Shown: positions 1 to 7,672 of the stretch, one piece after another
Position numbering within the stretch: position 1 is the stretch's first letter
Layout of the letters: the number at the start of each line of letters is the position of its first letter
Assembly: GCA_030412945.1 (NCBI GenBank)
Contig: JAUHJS010000011.1
Location: forward strand, 1-39,314
Direction of reading: 5' to 3'
Length of the DNA: 39,314 nucleotides
From: Shiella aurantiaca
GTDB taxonomy: Bacteria > Bacteroidota > Bacteroidia > Cytophagales > Cyclobacteriaceae
Position numbers and translations under genes: made by a program
Notes under the pieces: model-generated
What the model saw: the letters and a program-made list of their open reading frames with translations, nothing else
What the model was told of the DNA's origin: nothing
The model's database searches: none

Positions 1-2
1 AT

Positions 3-2327
3 ACCCTTAACCAAAGTTACCCCACAGGTGCTACGGACGCCAACAAGGTGCTGAGCGCCACCTATTACGATGACTATTCCCAGCAGGCCACCTGGGGGGC
101 AGGCTTTGCCTTTGTGCCCGAAATGGGCCATACGGCTGCCAGCCAGAACACCCGTGTGAAAGGACTTGTTACGGGCAGCCTCACGCAGGTGCTGGGCAGC
201 AGCCCCGTACAGTGGCTGAAAAGCGTGACCTATTACGACAGCAAGTACCGCCCCATACAGACCATCACGGAAAACCATTTGGGCGGCACCGACCGGGTGA
301 CCACCACCTACGACTTCATCGGTCAGGCCACAGCCACACAGCGCACGCACACGGCCAGCGGGCAGCCCACGCTGGTGCTGAAGGAACGCTTTGACTACGA
401 CCATGCGGGGCGCCTCCTGCGCCACTATCACCAGGTGGGGGCACAGGCCGAAGTGCTGCTGGCCGAGCACAGCTACAACGAACTGGGGCAATTGGTGGAG
501 AAAGACCTGCACAGCGAGAACAATGGAGGCAGCCACCTGCAGAGCGTGGATTACCGCTACAACATCCGCGGCTGGCTGGGCAGTATCAACAACCACAACT
601 TCAGCAACGATGCCGGAGCGACCAACAACGATACCAATGACCTCTTCGGGATGACGCTGCGCTACAATACGGGGCTCAGCACGGGGGCGGGCACGGCCCA
701 GTACAATGGCAACATAGGGGAGATCATCTGGCGAGAGAAGCAGAGCAATAAGCTGCAGGGCTATGGCTTCAGCTACGATGCCATGAACAGGCTCACTAGC
801 GCCAACTACCGCCACTACAGCAACAGCAGCTGGACGGGAAGCGCGGAGAACAACCGCTTCAACGAGTCCATAAGCCTCTATGACAAGAATGGCAACATCA
901 AGGCACTTTCACGCAACAGTGAGATAGGGGCCATGGACATTCTTGAATACGTCTATAAAGGCAACCAGCTGGTAGGGGTGCACGACACGGGCAACGCAGC
1001 CCAGGGCTTTGTGAACGGTTCCACCAGCACCTCGGCCATAGAATATACCTACGATGCCAACGGTAATATGGACTACGATGCCAACAAGCGCATACGGGTA
1101 AGCTACAACCACCTGAACCTGCCCAGCTTTGTGGACATCCTGCCGAGTGGTGCGCCACTTGAACATCAAGTTAGATATACCTACAATGCTTCAGGGCAAA
1201 AACTAAGGAAAGTTGATGATGTTGCAGGTAACCTAACAAGCACCGATTACATAGGGGGCATACATTATGAAAATAATTTACTAACTTTCGTACAGACGGC
1301 AGAAGGCCGTGTGCGCAAGGACGGAACATCATGGGTGTACGAGTACAACCTCACCGATCACCTAGGCAATGTACGGGTTAGCTTTGACAAAAACCCCAGT
1401 ACGGGTGTAGCACGGTTGATACAAAAGGATGATTACTATCCTTTTGGTGGAACCTTCGGTAGCTATACTTCTGGGACAGAAAACCTATACAAGTACAATG
1501 GTAAGGAAGAACAGAAAGAACTGGGAACCCTCGATTATGGATGGAGACAGTATGATCCTTGGTTAGGGAGGTTTAATGTCGTTGACGCTTATGCTGATAA
1601 ATACTTTTCCATGTCTCCTTATCAGTATGCTGCAAATAACCCAATGCTTTTTGTTGATGTCAATGGCGACAGTATTGACGTAAGCGGGATTTTGGCTGAT
1701 AAGGATTTAGCCAAGGTGTTCTCAGCGTTTTTTAACACCAAGACAGGCAAGGCATTTATAGGCCAGTTTGCGGCAAAAGGTCAAAGTGTACTAGGCCATA
1801 CATTTGAAGAAGACGGGGCATATCATTCCGCAGGTATCGATCTAGCGGTCAATGCCAAATCTCTTGGTAAAGACAGTGATTCTCCCAATGGTCAGACAGA
1901 TGCTAAAGAAGACGGTGATCGACTGAAACTGACCATTGATATTAATACTGATATTAATGCTGACGGAGGAGTAGTTGAAGCGTATGGAGAGGCCATGACT
2001 AGCTATAAAAATAGGTCACTATCAGAAAGTGAAGCTCTCCAAGCAAAGAGGGAATTCCTTGCAGAGAGAGGAAAGACCTTAACTCACGAATCATTCATCC
2101 ACGTCTACCATTTTTCAAATAATTATGTAAATGGGGTTAGAGGCCGCCTGGGATTAAATGCCGCAGGAGGGTATAAGAACCATCACTATTACGAGTACTA
2201 CAATAAAGGGAATACCAAATTTTCTACTGATGGAATTAGGGTAATCTTGAGTATTCATAATCAATTTAAAACAGGCAAATCGGCTGCCGAAATTAATGAA
2301 AGCGCTCATGACTATAGTCTTAGATAG
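3..2327 (+). CDS. RHS/YD-repeat protein with variable C-terminal tip (5' partial)
   Basis: The reading frame is open to the left edge; codons from position 3 continue the protein, so the GTG at 48 is not the true start. YD-type repeats run through the first ~430 residues, and the RHS core follows (DHLGNVRV near residue 437, then YYPFGG, YNGKEEQ, DYGWRQYDPWLGRF, SPYQYAANNPM). After the DVNGD exit motif there are about 220 residues of unrelated sequence, the position of the polymorphic toxin tip in RHS proteins. RHS proteins form a shell around such a tip and act in contact-dependent or secreted antagonism; the tip here is not a family I recognise. A lipoprotein gene overlaps the end, which fits toxin/immunity. 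Base composition falls from GC-rich to AT-rich near 1160, upstream of the core. RHS assignment is firm; toxin activity is inferred. Confidence 0.9.
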   Translation, partial: TLNQSYPTGATDANKVLSATYYDDYSQQATWGAGFAFVPEMGHTAASQNTRVKGLVTGSLTQVLGSSPVQWLKSVTYYDSKYRPIQTITENHLGGTDRVTTTYDFIGQATATQRTHTASGQPTLVLKERFDYDHAGRLLRHYHQVGAQAEVLLAEHSYNELGQLVEKDLHSENNGGSHLQSVDYRYNIRGWLGSINNHNFSNDAGATNNDTNDLFGMTLRYNTGLSTGAGTAQYNGNIGEIIWREKQSNKLQGYGFSYDAMNRLTSANYRHYSNSSWTGSAENNRFNESISLYDKNGNIKALSRNSEIGAMDILEYVYKGNQLVGVHDTGNAAQGFVNGSTSTSAIEYTYDANGNMDYDANKRIRVSYNHLNLPSFVDILPSGAPLEHQVRYTYNASGQKLRKVDDVAGNLTSTDYIGGIHYENNLLTFVQTAEGRVRKDGTSWVYEYNLTDHLGNVRVSFDKNPSTGVARLIQKDDYYPFGGTFGSYTSGTENLYKYNGKEEQKELGTLDYGWRQYDPWLGRFNVVDAYADKYFSMSPYQYAANNPMLFVDVNGDSIDVSGILADKDLAKVFSAFFNTKTGKAFIGQFAAKGQSVLGHTFEEDGAYHSAGIDLAVNAKSLGKDSDSPNGQTDAKEDGDRLKLTIDINTDINADGGVVEAYGEAMTSYKNRSLSESEALQAKREFLAERGKTLTHESFIHVYHFSNNYVNGVRGRLGLNAAGGYKNHHYYEYYNKGNTKFSTDGIRVILSIHNQFKTGKSAAEINESAHDYSLR

Positions 2328-2856
2328 AATTGTAAGAATGGTTTTCTTGACTTTGTTATTCTTTGTAATGTTTTCTTGCGAATCGGAAAGAAATCTGCAT
2401 CAGACGGTTATTGAAGGGGTTCTCAAAGAGTCCTTATTACAGTATGACTTATATGACTCGACTTTGAATAAAGGGGTAGTTGCAGTAAAAGACACCTCTG
2501 TGATAATCAGTCAAGGAGACAGAGAATCTATAGTTAGGCATCTTGAAGAAATCACGCATGGGGATATTGACAAAAAAAGACTTATCGACATCTTACTTAA
2601 CCAACAGAGTAAAGATGTGATATCAGCCTTTAGCCTTACAAACTTTAAATTGCAAAGTAAGGTTGCGCCCGATGATGTGGTGATTGGTAGCGTTTATCTT
2701 TCGGGTGTCGTTGCAACAGGTGAAAATCCATCGTTGGTACTGTTCTTCTATAGATTTAGATGCGGAAATGACTGTGGTTCTGGTAATATTGTTTTTGCTA
2801 AAAAAAACAAGGATAAATGGGAAATAGAACTAGTTTATCCCCTTTATATGATTTAA
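2296..2856 (+). CDS. Small lipoprotein, candidate immunity protein to the RHS tip
   Basis: 186 residues from the ATG at 2296, which overlaps the RHS gene by 32 bases. ATGs at 2308 and 2338 are alternatives; the one at 2338 lies 11 bases past the RHS stop. All starts give a hydrophobic stretch ending in a lipobox-like VMFSC, so export and lipidation are predicted. The mature part is hydrophilic with no domain I recognise; it has a CGNDCGSGN cysteine pair near its C-terminus. The tight overlap with a polymorphic-toxin gene suggests an immunity role, but this rests on context only. An unrelated periplasmic lipoprotein is possible. Confidence 0.7.
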   Translation: MKALMTIVLDRIVRMVFLTLLFFVMFSCESERNLHQTVIEGVLKESLLQYDLYDSTLNKGVVAVKDTSVIISQGDRESIVRHLEEITHGDIDKKRLIDILLNQQSKDVISAFSLTNFKLQSKVAPDDVVIGSVYLSGVVATGENPSLVLFFYRFRCGNDCGSGNIVFAKKNKDKWEIELVYPLYMI

Positions 2857-2865
2857 ATCAAATCA

Positions 2866-2907
2866 CCCTAGCTGGTGCACGCGTTCCCCTAGCTGGTGCA
2901 CGCGTTC
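2866..2907 (+). repeat. Perfect tandem repeat, 2 x 21 bp
   Basis: Two exact head-to-tail copies (2866-2886 and 2887-2907) beginning CCCTAGCTGG and ending CACGCGTTC. They are GC-rich and differ from the AT-rich gene just upstream. The sequence continues with CGCGTGTTCC and then an open stretch reading AWGYYVRETYVFDRNRKALQ, which looks like a coding remnant. This may be debris from recombination at the RHS tip. Confidence 0.75.
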
Positions 2908-2971
2908 CGCGTGTTCCATGATGGCTTGGGGCTATTACGTGAGAGAGACTTATGTCTTTGATCGTAACAGA

Positions 2972-3000
2972 AAAGCCTTGCAATGATGCAGGGCTTTTTA
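2972..3000 (+). terminator. Intrinsic terminator after the RHS/lipoprotein pair
   Basis: The arms AAAGCCTTGC (2972-2981) and GCAGGGCTTT (2988-2997) pair with one G-U and a 6-nt loop, followed by a T-run. It lies between the plus-strand RHS locus and the minus-strand rloB-like gene ending at 3035. The A-run on the other side could let it serve both directions. Confidence 0.75.
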
Positions 3001-3034
3001 TATACCAACAGTACTATCAAACAGAATACAAGGA

Positions 3035-3589
3035 TTACTCCAAGGCTTTTACAGCCTCCAGTTCTTCTATAAGCCTGAACACCGTGGTGGATGGGTTGCT
3101 AGGGCTGTTTAGCGTTTTGGCCCTATGGGTGGCCTTAGTCTGACCTGTAGTTAGTTTTTCCAATAAATCAGCACAAAGTATTGATTTTTGGTAATCGCGC
3201 TGATGCTTTTTGAGAGCATTGAGGCAATCAACCGTATTGATTTCCCCTCTTTGCTCTTTTACATGCAATAAAAACCAGAACTCAATACAGGGATTTGACA
3301 CAAGCAAGATACTATTGGAAATGCCAGAAAGGCGATCAAAAATACCCGGTGCATCTAAATCGTACAAAAGAAAGTTCTTGTCTTTGGGGTGGGTTTGTTT
3401 ATCTTTCTTATAGTTATTAATATACTTTTCAGTAATTCGGTTGCCAATAATCTTGGACTTTACCATGACAGGTAATCGATACTTACCCCTCAGAAAACAT
3501 ACATATTGCTCTTCGGTTTCACCCTCACAAAACACAAAAAAAGTAGGCCGTATTTCTTTCCCCTTCGATACCCTTTTATTTCGTTTCAT
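3035..3589 (-). CDS. RloB-family protein (AbiLii-like), TOPRIM-like
   Basis: 184 residues. An EGETEE motif (residues 22-27) follows a hydrophobic strand, DLDAPG lies at 77-82 and the family hallmark SNPCIEFWFLLH at 98-109; together these mark the RloB family with a TOPRIM-like acidic centre. RloB proteins are found with an AAA15 ATPase in restriction loci and as the second subunit of AbiL-type abortive-infection systems. Its start overlaps the 3' end of the ATPase gene by 14 bases, so the two are probably translated together. The likely job is the nuclease or effector half of a phage-defence pair. Family call is strong; defence role comes from known family associations. Confidence 0.88.
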   Translation of the reverse strand: MKRNKRVSKGKEIRPTFFVFCEGETEEQYVCFLRGKYRLPVMVKSKIIGNRITEKYINNYKKDKQTHPKDKNFLLYDLDAPGIFDRLSGISNSILLVSNPCIEFWFLLHVKEQRGEINTVDCLNALKKHQRDYQKSILCADLLEKLTTGQTKATHRAKTLNSPSNPSTTVFRLIEELEAVKALE

Positions 3590-4841
3590 GCATTAACTCT
3601 TTCAAATTACTGATTGAGCTGTTAATATAAGGAATTGCATCGAATCGGCCTTGTAAGTAAGCCTTTTCCAAGTCCATGGTGTCTCTGAAGTCTTTGTAGT
3701 CGAATAATGAATACAAGTCAGAAGAACCGTCCGGTTTTTTATTCACAAAGAATACTTGGTCCTTCCTAAATCTTTCTAGGTTCAGAAGGTGGGTATTATG
3801 TGTTGTGAAAATCAATTGGGCCTTTGAGCTGGCGTGAAACAAGCTTACTATGTACTCTACTATCTTATTATGCAAACTTTGTTCGATTTCATCAATTAGT
3901 AATATTTTATCATGCTTTATGATATCCAGAATGGTCAGCATAATAAAAAACATTTCTCGGGTACCATCCGACTCTTCAGTATGTAAATCAAAAGGTACTT
4001 CAGGGTTCGATTTATGAAAGGTGGTTACTAAAAGATGTTCCTGCTCAATGTCCTTTACGGTAAGTTTCTGAGTGGCTAAGTCGGCATTAATATTTTTTCC
4101 TGCCACTTTCTCTTTCCTTATTTTAATTTCCTGAATATCACTATCGGCAATCTTTAAAGCTTTTAATAGTTGTGCCTTGTTTTCTTGGAAAAGTCGCTCC
4201 ACCGATAGGCCATTGAAACCTACGTATCCTAAAATAAACTTCTCGTTGAAAAAGGTGAAAATTTCTTTCCCTATTTCTCTGTCCATTTGGCTAGCCCTTG
4301 AGATATACAAGGTTTTTCGAGAGGTATTGTCGGCTACATCTAAAGGCTTCTTGATTACCGAGCCGAATGAGTATACCTCACTTTTATCCTTGCCCAATCG
4401 CTCATCTCGAGTAAACACTTTTACTTTACGTCCTTTGGGATAGTAGAAAAGCTCTTCGGTGACAATCTCATGTATGGTCAATGAAAAACCGTACTCATAT
4501 TCAATTCCCTTGCTAATAAATCGAATAATAAAGCTGCTTGGCTTCTTGTCAAAGCCTTTGAATTTAAAGGTTTTGAAATTGAAGATCGTATTCTCATTGT
4601 TGTTCAAATGAGAGGAGAAAATCATACTACAGCAAAAGCGAATTGCCTTGATGATATTGCTTTTTCCGGAGGCATTTGCCCCATAAATGGCAGCTGTTTT
4701 CAGTACTTCTGTATCGCCAAAGGTGATGGTGTTATCACTCAACGATTTGGCTTTTTGAGTTTTGATGTTGGCCGCACGCAAATCGAGCACCACTTCGTCT
4801 TTGATCGAATAGAAGTTGGTTAATCTGATTTCGAGTATCAT
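3576..4841 (-). CDS. AAA15-family ATPase (AbiLi/RloA-like)
   Basis: 421 residues from the ATG at 4841 (MILEIRLTNF), preferred because family members begin with this beta-strand; an upstream ATG at 4871 would add 10 unlikely residues. Walker A GANASGKS is at 54-61, a signature-like SDGTREMFF near 290, Walker B KILLIDEIEQS near 310-320, and a switch-histidine FTTHNTHLL near 347. This is the ABC/SMC-like AAA15 family (COG1106) that partners RloB or other TOPRIM effectors. It probably acts as the sensor or ATPase half of the defence pair. PARIS (AriA/AriB) is related in design, but the RloB partner argues for AbiL/RloAB. Confidence 0.88.
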   Translation of the reverse strand: MILEIRLTNFYSIKDEVVLDLRAANIKTQKAKSLSDNTITFGDTEVLKTAAIYGANASGKSNIIKAIRFCCSMIFSSHLNNNENTIFNFKTFKFKGFDKKPSSFIIRFISKGIEYEYGFSLTIHEIVTEELFYYPKGRKVKVFTRDERLGKDKSEVYSFGSVIKKPLDVADNTSRKTLYISRASQMDREIGKEIFTFFNEKFILGYVGFNGLSVERLFQENKAQLLKALKIADSDIQEIKIRKEKVAGKNINADLATQKLTVKDIEQEHLLVTTFHKSNPEVPFDLHTEESDGTREMFFIMLTILDIIKHDKILLIDEIEQSLHNKIVEYIVSLFHASSKAQLIFTTHNTHLLNLERFRKDQVFFVNKKPDGSSDLYSLFDYKDFRDTMDLEKAYLQGRFDAIPYINSSISNLKELMHETK

Positions 4842-4970
4842 GGGATGACTATTTTTGCAAAATACTTTCAAATAAAGTGCTTTGTTCTGTATTTTAATAC
4901 CATCTTACAAAGATTCTTGTAAATAAGTTTCAAAATGTCTTTTTACTTAAAAAAAATCGATGGGGCTATT

Positions 4971-5558
4971 TTACTTGGATTTTCCTATTAAAGGTCTTAG
5001 GGCTTTGGAGAGGCTAAGTTCTAATGGATTGATATAGTCGCCTAGTGAGGGTTCGAAAGGGTAGATGTGGACTTTGAGTTGGAGGCTAATCTTTTGTGCC
5101 CAAAAGGCAAGTTGAAGGGCACCTGTTTTCGCAGGCCCATAGCCCATATGGGTGGCTAAGCGGCCACCAATATTTTTTTTCACTTTGCCTATGTAAAGAA
5201 TCTTGCTGGTGGGATTATCTACTTCTTTAAAAGCTGACTTATTTCGATACGCTGCGGTAGGATCTTTACAATAGGAGGAGTAGGCTTGGTAAACTTCGTC
5301 TGGATCGGGTGAAACAATTTCGAACACATACAAGCATGCTCGAGTATTTATCATCTTGTCGTCTTTTGGAAATATTAGATGCAATGGGGCAAAGAAATAT
5401 CCCTGCACCTCCTTTGGTAGCTTTTCGCCCGGATTCGTTAGACGTTTGCAATCAAGCTCAATAATTTGCGAATCGAAAGATTTATCAATAATATCCTCAT
5501 ATTGTTTAATCCCATTAGATAAACCTGCCCTTAACTGTATGTCTATTTGCTCTTTCAT
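4971..5558 (-). CDS. GIY-YIG-like nuclease domain protein
   Basis: 195 residues. The C-terminal half has the GIY-YIG layout: CLYVFEIV (residues 75-82), KILYIGKV (119-126), a GRLATHMGYG segment with Arg133 and His137, and a late Glu180 in NPLELSLSKALRPLIGK. The canonical GIY is replaced by LYV, as in divergent members. The first ~70 residues match nothing I know. It lies about 130 bases upstream of the AAA15/RloB pair on the same strand and could be a third defence gene or an independent nuclease. No signal peptide. Activity is inferred. Confidence 0.65.
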   Translation of the reverse strand: MKEQIDIQLRAGLSNGIKQYEDIIDKSFDSQIIELDCKRLTNPGEKLPKEVQGYFFAPLHLIFPKDDKMINTRACLYVFEIVSPDPDEVYQAYSSYCKDPTAAYRNKSAFKEVDNPTSKILYIGKVKKNIGGRLATHMGYGPAKTGALQLAFWAQKISLQLKVHIYPFEPSLGDYINPLELSLSKALRPLIGKSK

Positions 5559-5650
5559 ATCCTATTTAATAATTTGCGAACTCGCTTATGCAGGTCTATT
5601 ATATCAATTTTTAGATAAAGGAGTTGTAAGTCCAATTCCGCTAGTGTTGC

Positions 5651-5670
5651 TCAAAATAGGCTAATTTTGA
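5651..5670. repeat. Short inverted repeat between the nuclease and relaxase genes
   Basis: TCAAAAT (5651-5657) and ATTTTGA (5664-5670) form a perfect 7-bp inverted repeat. It lies 39 bases beyond the relaxase stop and upstream of the GIY-YIG gene. It could be a weak terminator or an operator. Otherwise the 150-base gap 5559-5708 shows nothing clear. Confidence 0.4.
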
Positions 5671-5708
5671 CTTAATATCAAGTTTGTTTGATGATTTGGA
5701 TCAATATG

Positions 5709-6548
5709 CTACATCCCAATCCCTCTATCGCGGTTCCTTTTCTTTTCCGGTTCTTCTTCTTCATCGTGGCTAGTGTATTTATTGGCTTTTCCTATATTCT
5801 TGATAGCCACTTGAACTACATTTGGTATTAAGCTTTGACTTGGAATTTGCTGAACGGGTCTGGGGCTTTGCATAGCTTTCAGTTTTTCTTTGGCCCTATA
5901 CTTATCTACCACATTTCCGTTTTTCATGGCATTTTGATATTCCCAAGATTCCTGAAAGGCTCGTTTGTAATCAAATAATTGATCGAATGCTCTTTCGCCA
6001 TTTTCTCGGAAAGCATTGCGGTCAAACCCACCCCTAGCTATTCCGCTGGTGGTATTTCTATGATTGGTTAAAGGAGACAGTTTGTAGCGCTTTTGCTTAT
6101 CATAGCGCGAAACAATTACATGTACATGCCACTGAAGGCCTTCTTTGGGTTGTTTCTTGCCTTTTTCCTTTCTGAACTCTTCTACTTTGGCGAACCATAG
6201 TAAGTCAGTTCCAGTAATTCCTTTATTGAAGGTGTAGGCGTAATTGTCCATAACTTTCCGAGTATAGGCCATCAGCTTTTTTTCATCACAGGCAATGTGT
6301 TGAAGTTCTTTTTCTGAGGGTGATATCACCAACATGAAGAATTTAGCATCATTTCTACCTAGTTTGTGGTGATTGGCATCAATGGATTCTTTAACCACAT
6401 GGGAACTTACCATATCGTTTACCTCATCAAAAAAGAAACGCTTTTCTAGGAGTGCCTTTTCCTTATTTTCCTTTTCTAGGTAATCTACCAGTTTGGTACA
6501 GCTACCCTTGTTATTTCCGGTCTCACTACTGGTGATCTTAATGTTCAT
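5709..6548 (-). CDS. Relaxase/mobilization protein (DUF5712/MobB-like)
   Basis: 279 residues. An N-terminal NNKGSCTKLVDYLEKENK segment carries Tyr23, a candidate nicking tyrosine, and LQWHVHVIVSR carries the His-x-His metal site (His141, His143) of HUH relaxases. The C-terminal third is basic and hydrophilic and ends in an acid/basic low-complexity run. Relaxases nick oriT and pilot the strand during conjugative mobilization. It overlaps the upstream bfmA-like gene by 11 bases, so the two form a mob operon. No coupling protein or mating-pore genes are present, so the element would need a helper. Confidence 0.82.
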   Translation of the reverse strand: MNIKITSSETGNNKGSCTKLVDYLEKENKEKALLEKRFFFDEVNDMVSSHVVKESIDANHHKLGRNDAKFFMLVISPSEKELQHIACDEKKLMAYTRKVMDNYAYTFNKGITGTDLLWFAKVEEFRKEKGKKQPKEGLQWHVHVIVSRYDKQKRYKLSPLTNHRNTTSGIARGGFDRNAFRENGERAFDQLFDYKRAFQESWEYQNAMKNGNVVDKYRAKEKLKAMQSPRPVQQIPSQSLIPNVVQVAIKNIGKANKYTSHDEEEEPEKKRNRDRGIGM

Positions 6549-7137
6549 ATTTCAGTAGTGGTTTAACCTGGGCTACAAAATTGCCTTTTATTCTCCTTAT
6601 TTTTTCATTACTCACCAAGGGAGCTCTTGCTAAATCATCAATCTCTTTAGAAAACAAGTTGACATACTTCAATATACGATTCTGATTTTCCATGAATTGG
6701 TTTTTAAATTGGTTGGTATCCAAAGCCTTTTGATGTGAATGATTTTGATTAACAAGCCTATTTTCAATGGCCATTAATAAGCTTTTCAGCTCTGCTAATT
6801 CCCGTTGATTTGTACCGTTAGTTTGGGTAGGAATATCTACTTGCGAAAATCGACTAACCGCTTTTTGAATACTGCTAAATACTATAGTTAAATTATCCAG
6901 AAGCGGTTGAAGTTTAGTCTTTTCGAAGGTGGTAATGTAGGCAATGGTATGGTCGTGATACTTTTTAATTTCACCTATCGGATTACCTTCTTTCAAATTC
7001 GCGGGATCGATATGCTTCTTTGAAATATACAAGATGCTCTGTTCGGCTACTTTTCCAATTGGCCTGCCCAAACGTTCCGAAATTCGCTTTAAATGTTCAT
7101 GACATTCCTCTGATATGATTACTGACTTCTGCTTCAT
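6538..7137 (-). CDS. BfmA/BtgA-family mobilization accessory protein
   Basis: 199 residues from the ATG at 7137 (MKQKSVIISEECHEHLKRIS); an upstream ATG at 7188 would add 17 residues that do not look like protein. The N-terminal part resembles a ribbon-helix-helix DNA-binding region (ISEECHEHLKRISERLGRPIGKVAEQSI), followed by helical, probably coiled-coil sequence. In Bacteroides mobilizable elements BfmA/BtgA-type proteins help the relaxase at oriT. It lies directly downstream of the structured candidate oriT and overlaps the relaxase gene. Family call by resemblance; relaxosome role inferred. Confidence 0.75.
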   Translation of the reverse strand: MKQKSVIISEECHEHLKRISERLGRPIGKVAEQSILYISKKHIDPANLKEGNPIGEIKKYHDHTIAYITTFEKTKLQPLLDNLTIVFSSIQKAVSRFSQVDIPTQTNGTNQRELAELKSLLMAIENRLVNQNHSHQKALDTNQFKNQFMENQNRILKYVNLFSKEIDDLARAPLVSNEKIRRIKGNFVAQVKPLLKYEH

Positions 7138-7149
7138 GGTAAAATCAAG

Positions 7150-7223
7150 GTTATAAGGCTTTTTATAACAATGGCCATTGATTATCAATGCCTTAACTAA
7201 ATCGCTATAAGGGTTTTATAAAA
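7150..7223. promoter_or_regulatory. Two related dyads upstream of the mob operon
   Basis: A perfect dyad GTTATAA-6 nt-TTATAAC occupies 7150-7169. A closely related copy, CTATAAGGGTTTTATAAAA, lies at 7205-7223, and a 12-bp palindrome CAATGGCCATTG sits between them at 7171-7182. They precede the bfmA-like start at 7137. They could be operators for autoregulation or binding sites for the RHH accessory protein at oriT. Confidence 0.5.
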
Positions 7224-7225
7224 TG

Positions 7226-7315
7226 GGGGGAGATAAAAGTGCCTTTTCATGCAATGAAGGCACTTTTCAAGTGAGGAACAGGGGGTTCCCCCAGTTCCCA
7301 CTTGCTATCTCCCCC
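7226..7315. other. Three-helix junction element, candidate oriT
   Basis: Three helices close on one another with almost no unpaired junction bases. P1 is GGGGGAGATA (7226-7235) with TATCTCCCCC (7306-7315), 10 perfect pairs. P2 is AAAGTGCCTT (7236-7245) with AAGGCACTTT (7257-7266). P3 pairs CAAGTG (7268-7273) with CACTTG (7299-7304) and continues through GGAAC/GTTCC and GGGGG/CCCCC (7281-7285/7288-7292), with one mismatch and one bulge. It lies between the partition genes and the mob genes, where oriT is expected. A structured RNA or terminator for the par operon is the alternative. Confidence 0.6.
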
Positions 7316-7324
7316 TTACATTTG

Positions 7325-7672
7325 TTAGTCTTCTCCATCCATATTATCCGGACGCTTTTCAATGGTGTCCACGGAAGAAAAAAGCAACTTCAATGCATCG
7401 CGAATGGCCATTTTTTGGGAATAAGTATAGACTCCTTGAATCCGTTTGGTATAGACAAAATCCTTTAATAAGTCCAAGTTTTCTTCGGAAATCATAAAGG
7501 TTTGCCTGGTCAGCTTTTCCCGTTTTTTCGCTTCGGTAATAACCTTTTCCTCCTTATTACTAAGCCCAGCTTTACCCGTTTGATCTTCCTTTTTCTTCTC
7601 TTCAAAAATGTCAAAAAAGTCTTTCTTGGAACTTAATGCAGAGGGCTGGGATTGGATGAATTTTCTGCTCAT
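7325..7672 (-). CDS. Small ParA-partner protein (probable centromere-binding RHH-like)
   Basis: 115 residues. A charged, flexible N-terminal half precedes a compact C-terminal region (RQTFMISEENLDLLKDFV, then TYSQKMAIRDALKLLF) that reads like a ribbon-helix-helix or short helical DNA-binding domain. Its start overlaps the ParA stop by 4 bases (ATGA), so it is translationally coupled to parA. Small basic partners of this kind replace ParB in many plasmid partition systems and bind centromere repeats upstream of parA. Identity rests on position, size and fold guess. Confidence 0.65.
   Translation of the reverse strand: MSRKFIQSQPSALSSKKDFFDIFEEKKKEDQTGKAGLSNKEEKVITEAKKREKLTRQTFMISEENLDLLKDFVYTKRIQGVYTYSQKMAIRDALKLLFSSVDTIEKRPDNMDGED

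Noticed and set aside
898-1169. Antisense ORFs in the RHS gene
   Set aside because: They are frame shadows of the YD-repeat region, with unlikely composition and no start context.
2094-2112. HExxH-like zinc protease motif in the RHS tip
   Set aside because: The sequence is HESFIH, with three residues between Glu and His, not the two required, so no protease call is made.
2952-3143. 63-aa plus-strand ORF
   Set aside because: It runs through the terminator and into the antisense of the rloB-like gene.
7223-7468. 81-aa plus-strand ORF
   Set aside because: It is antisense to the ParA partner and contains the three-helix junction.
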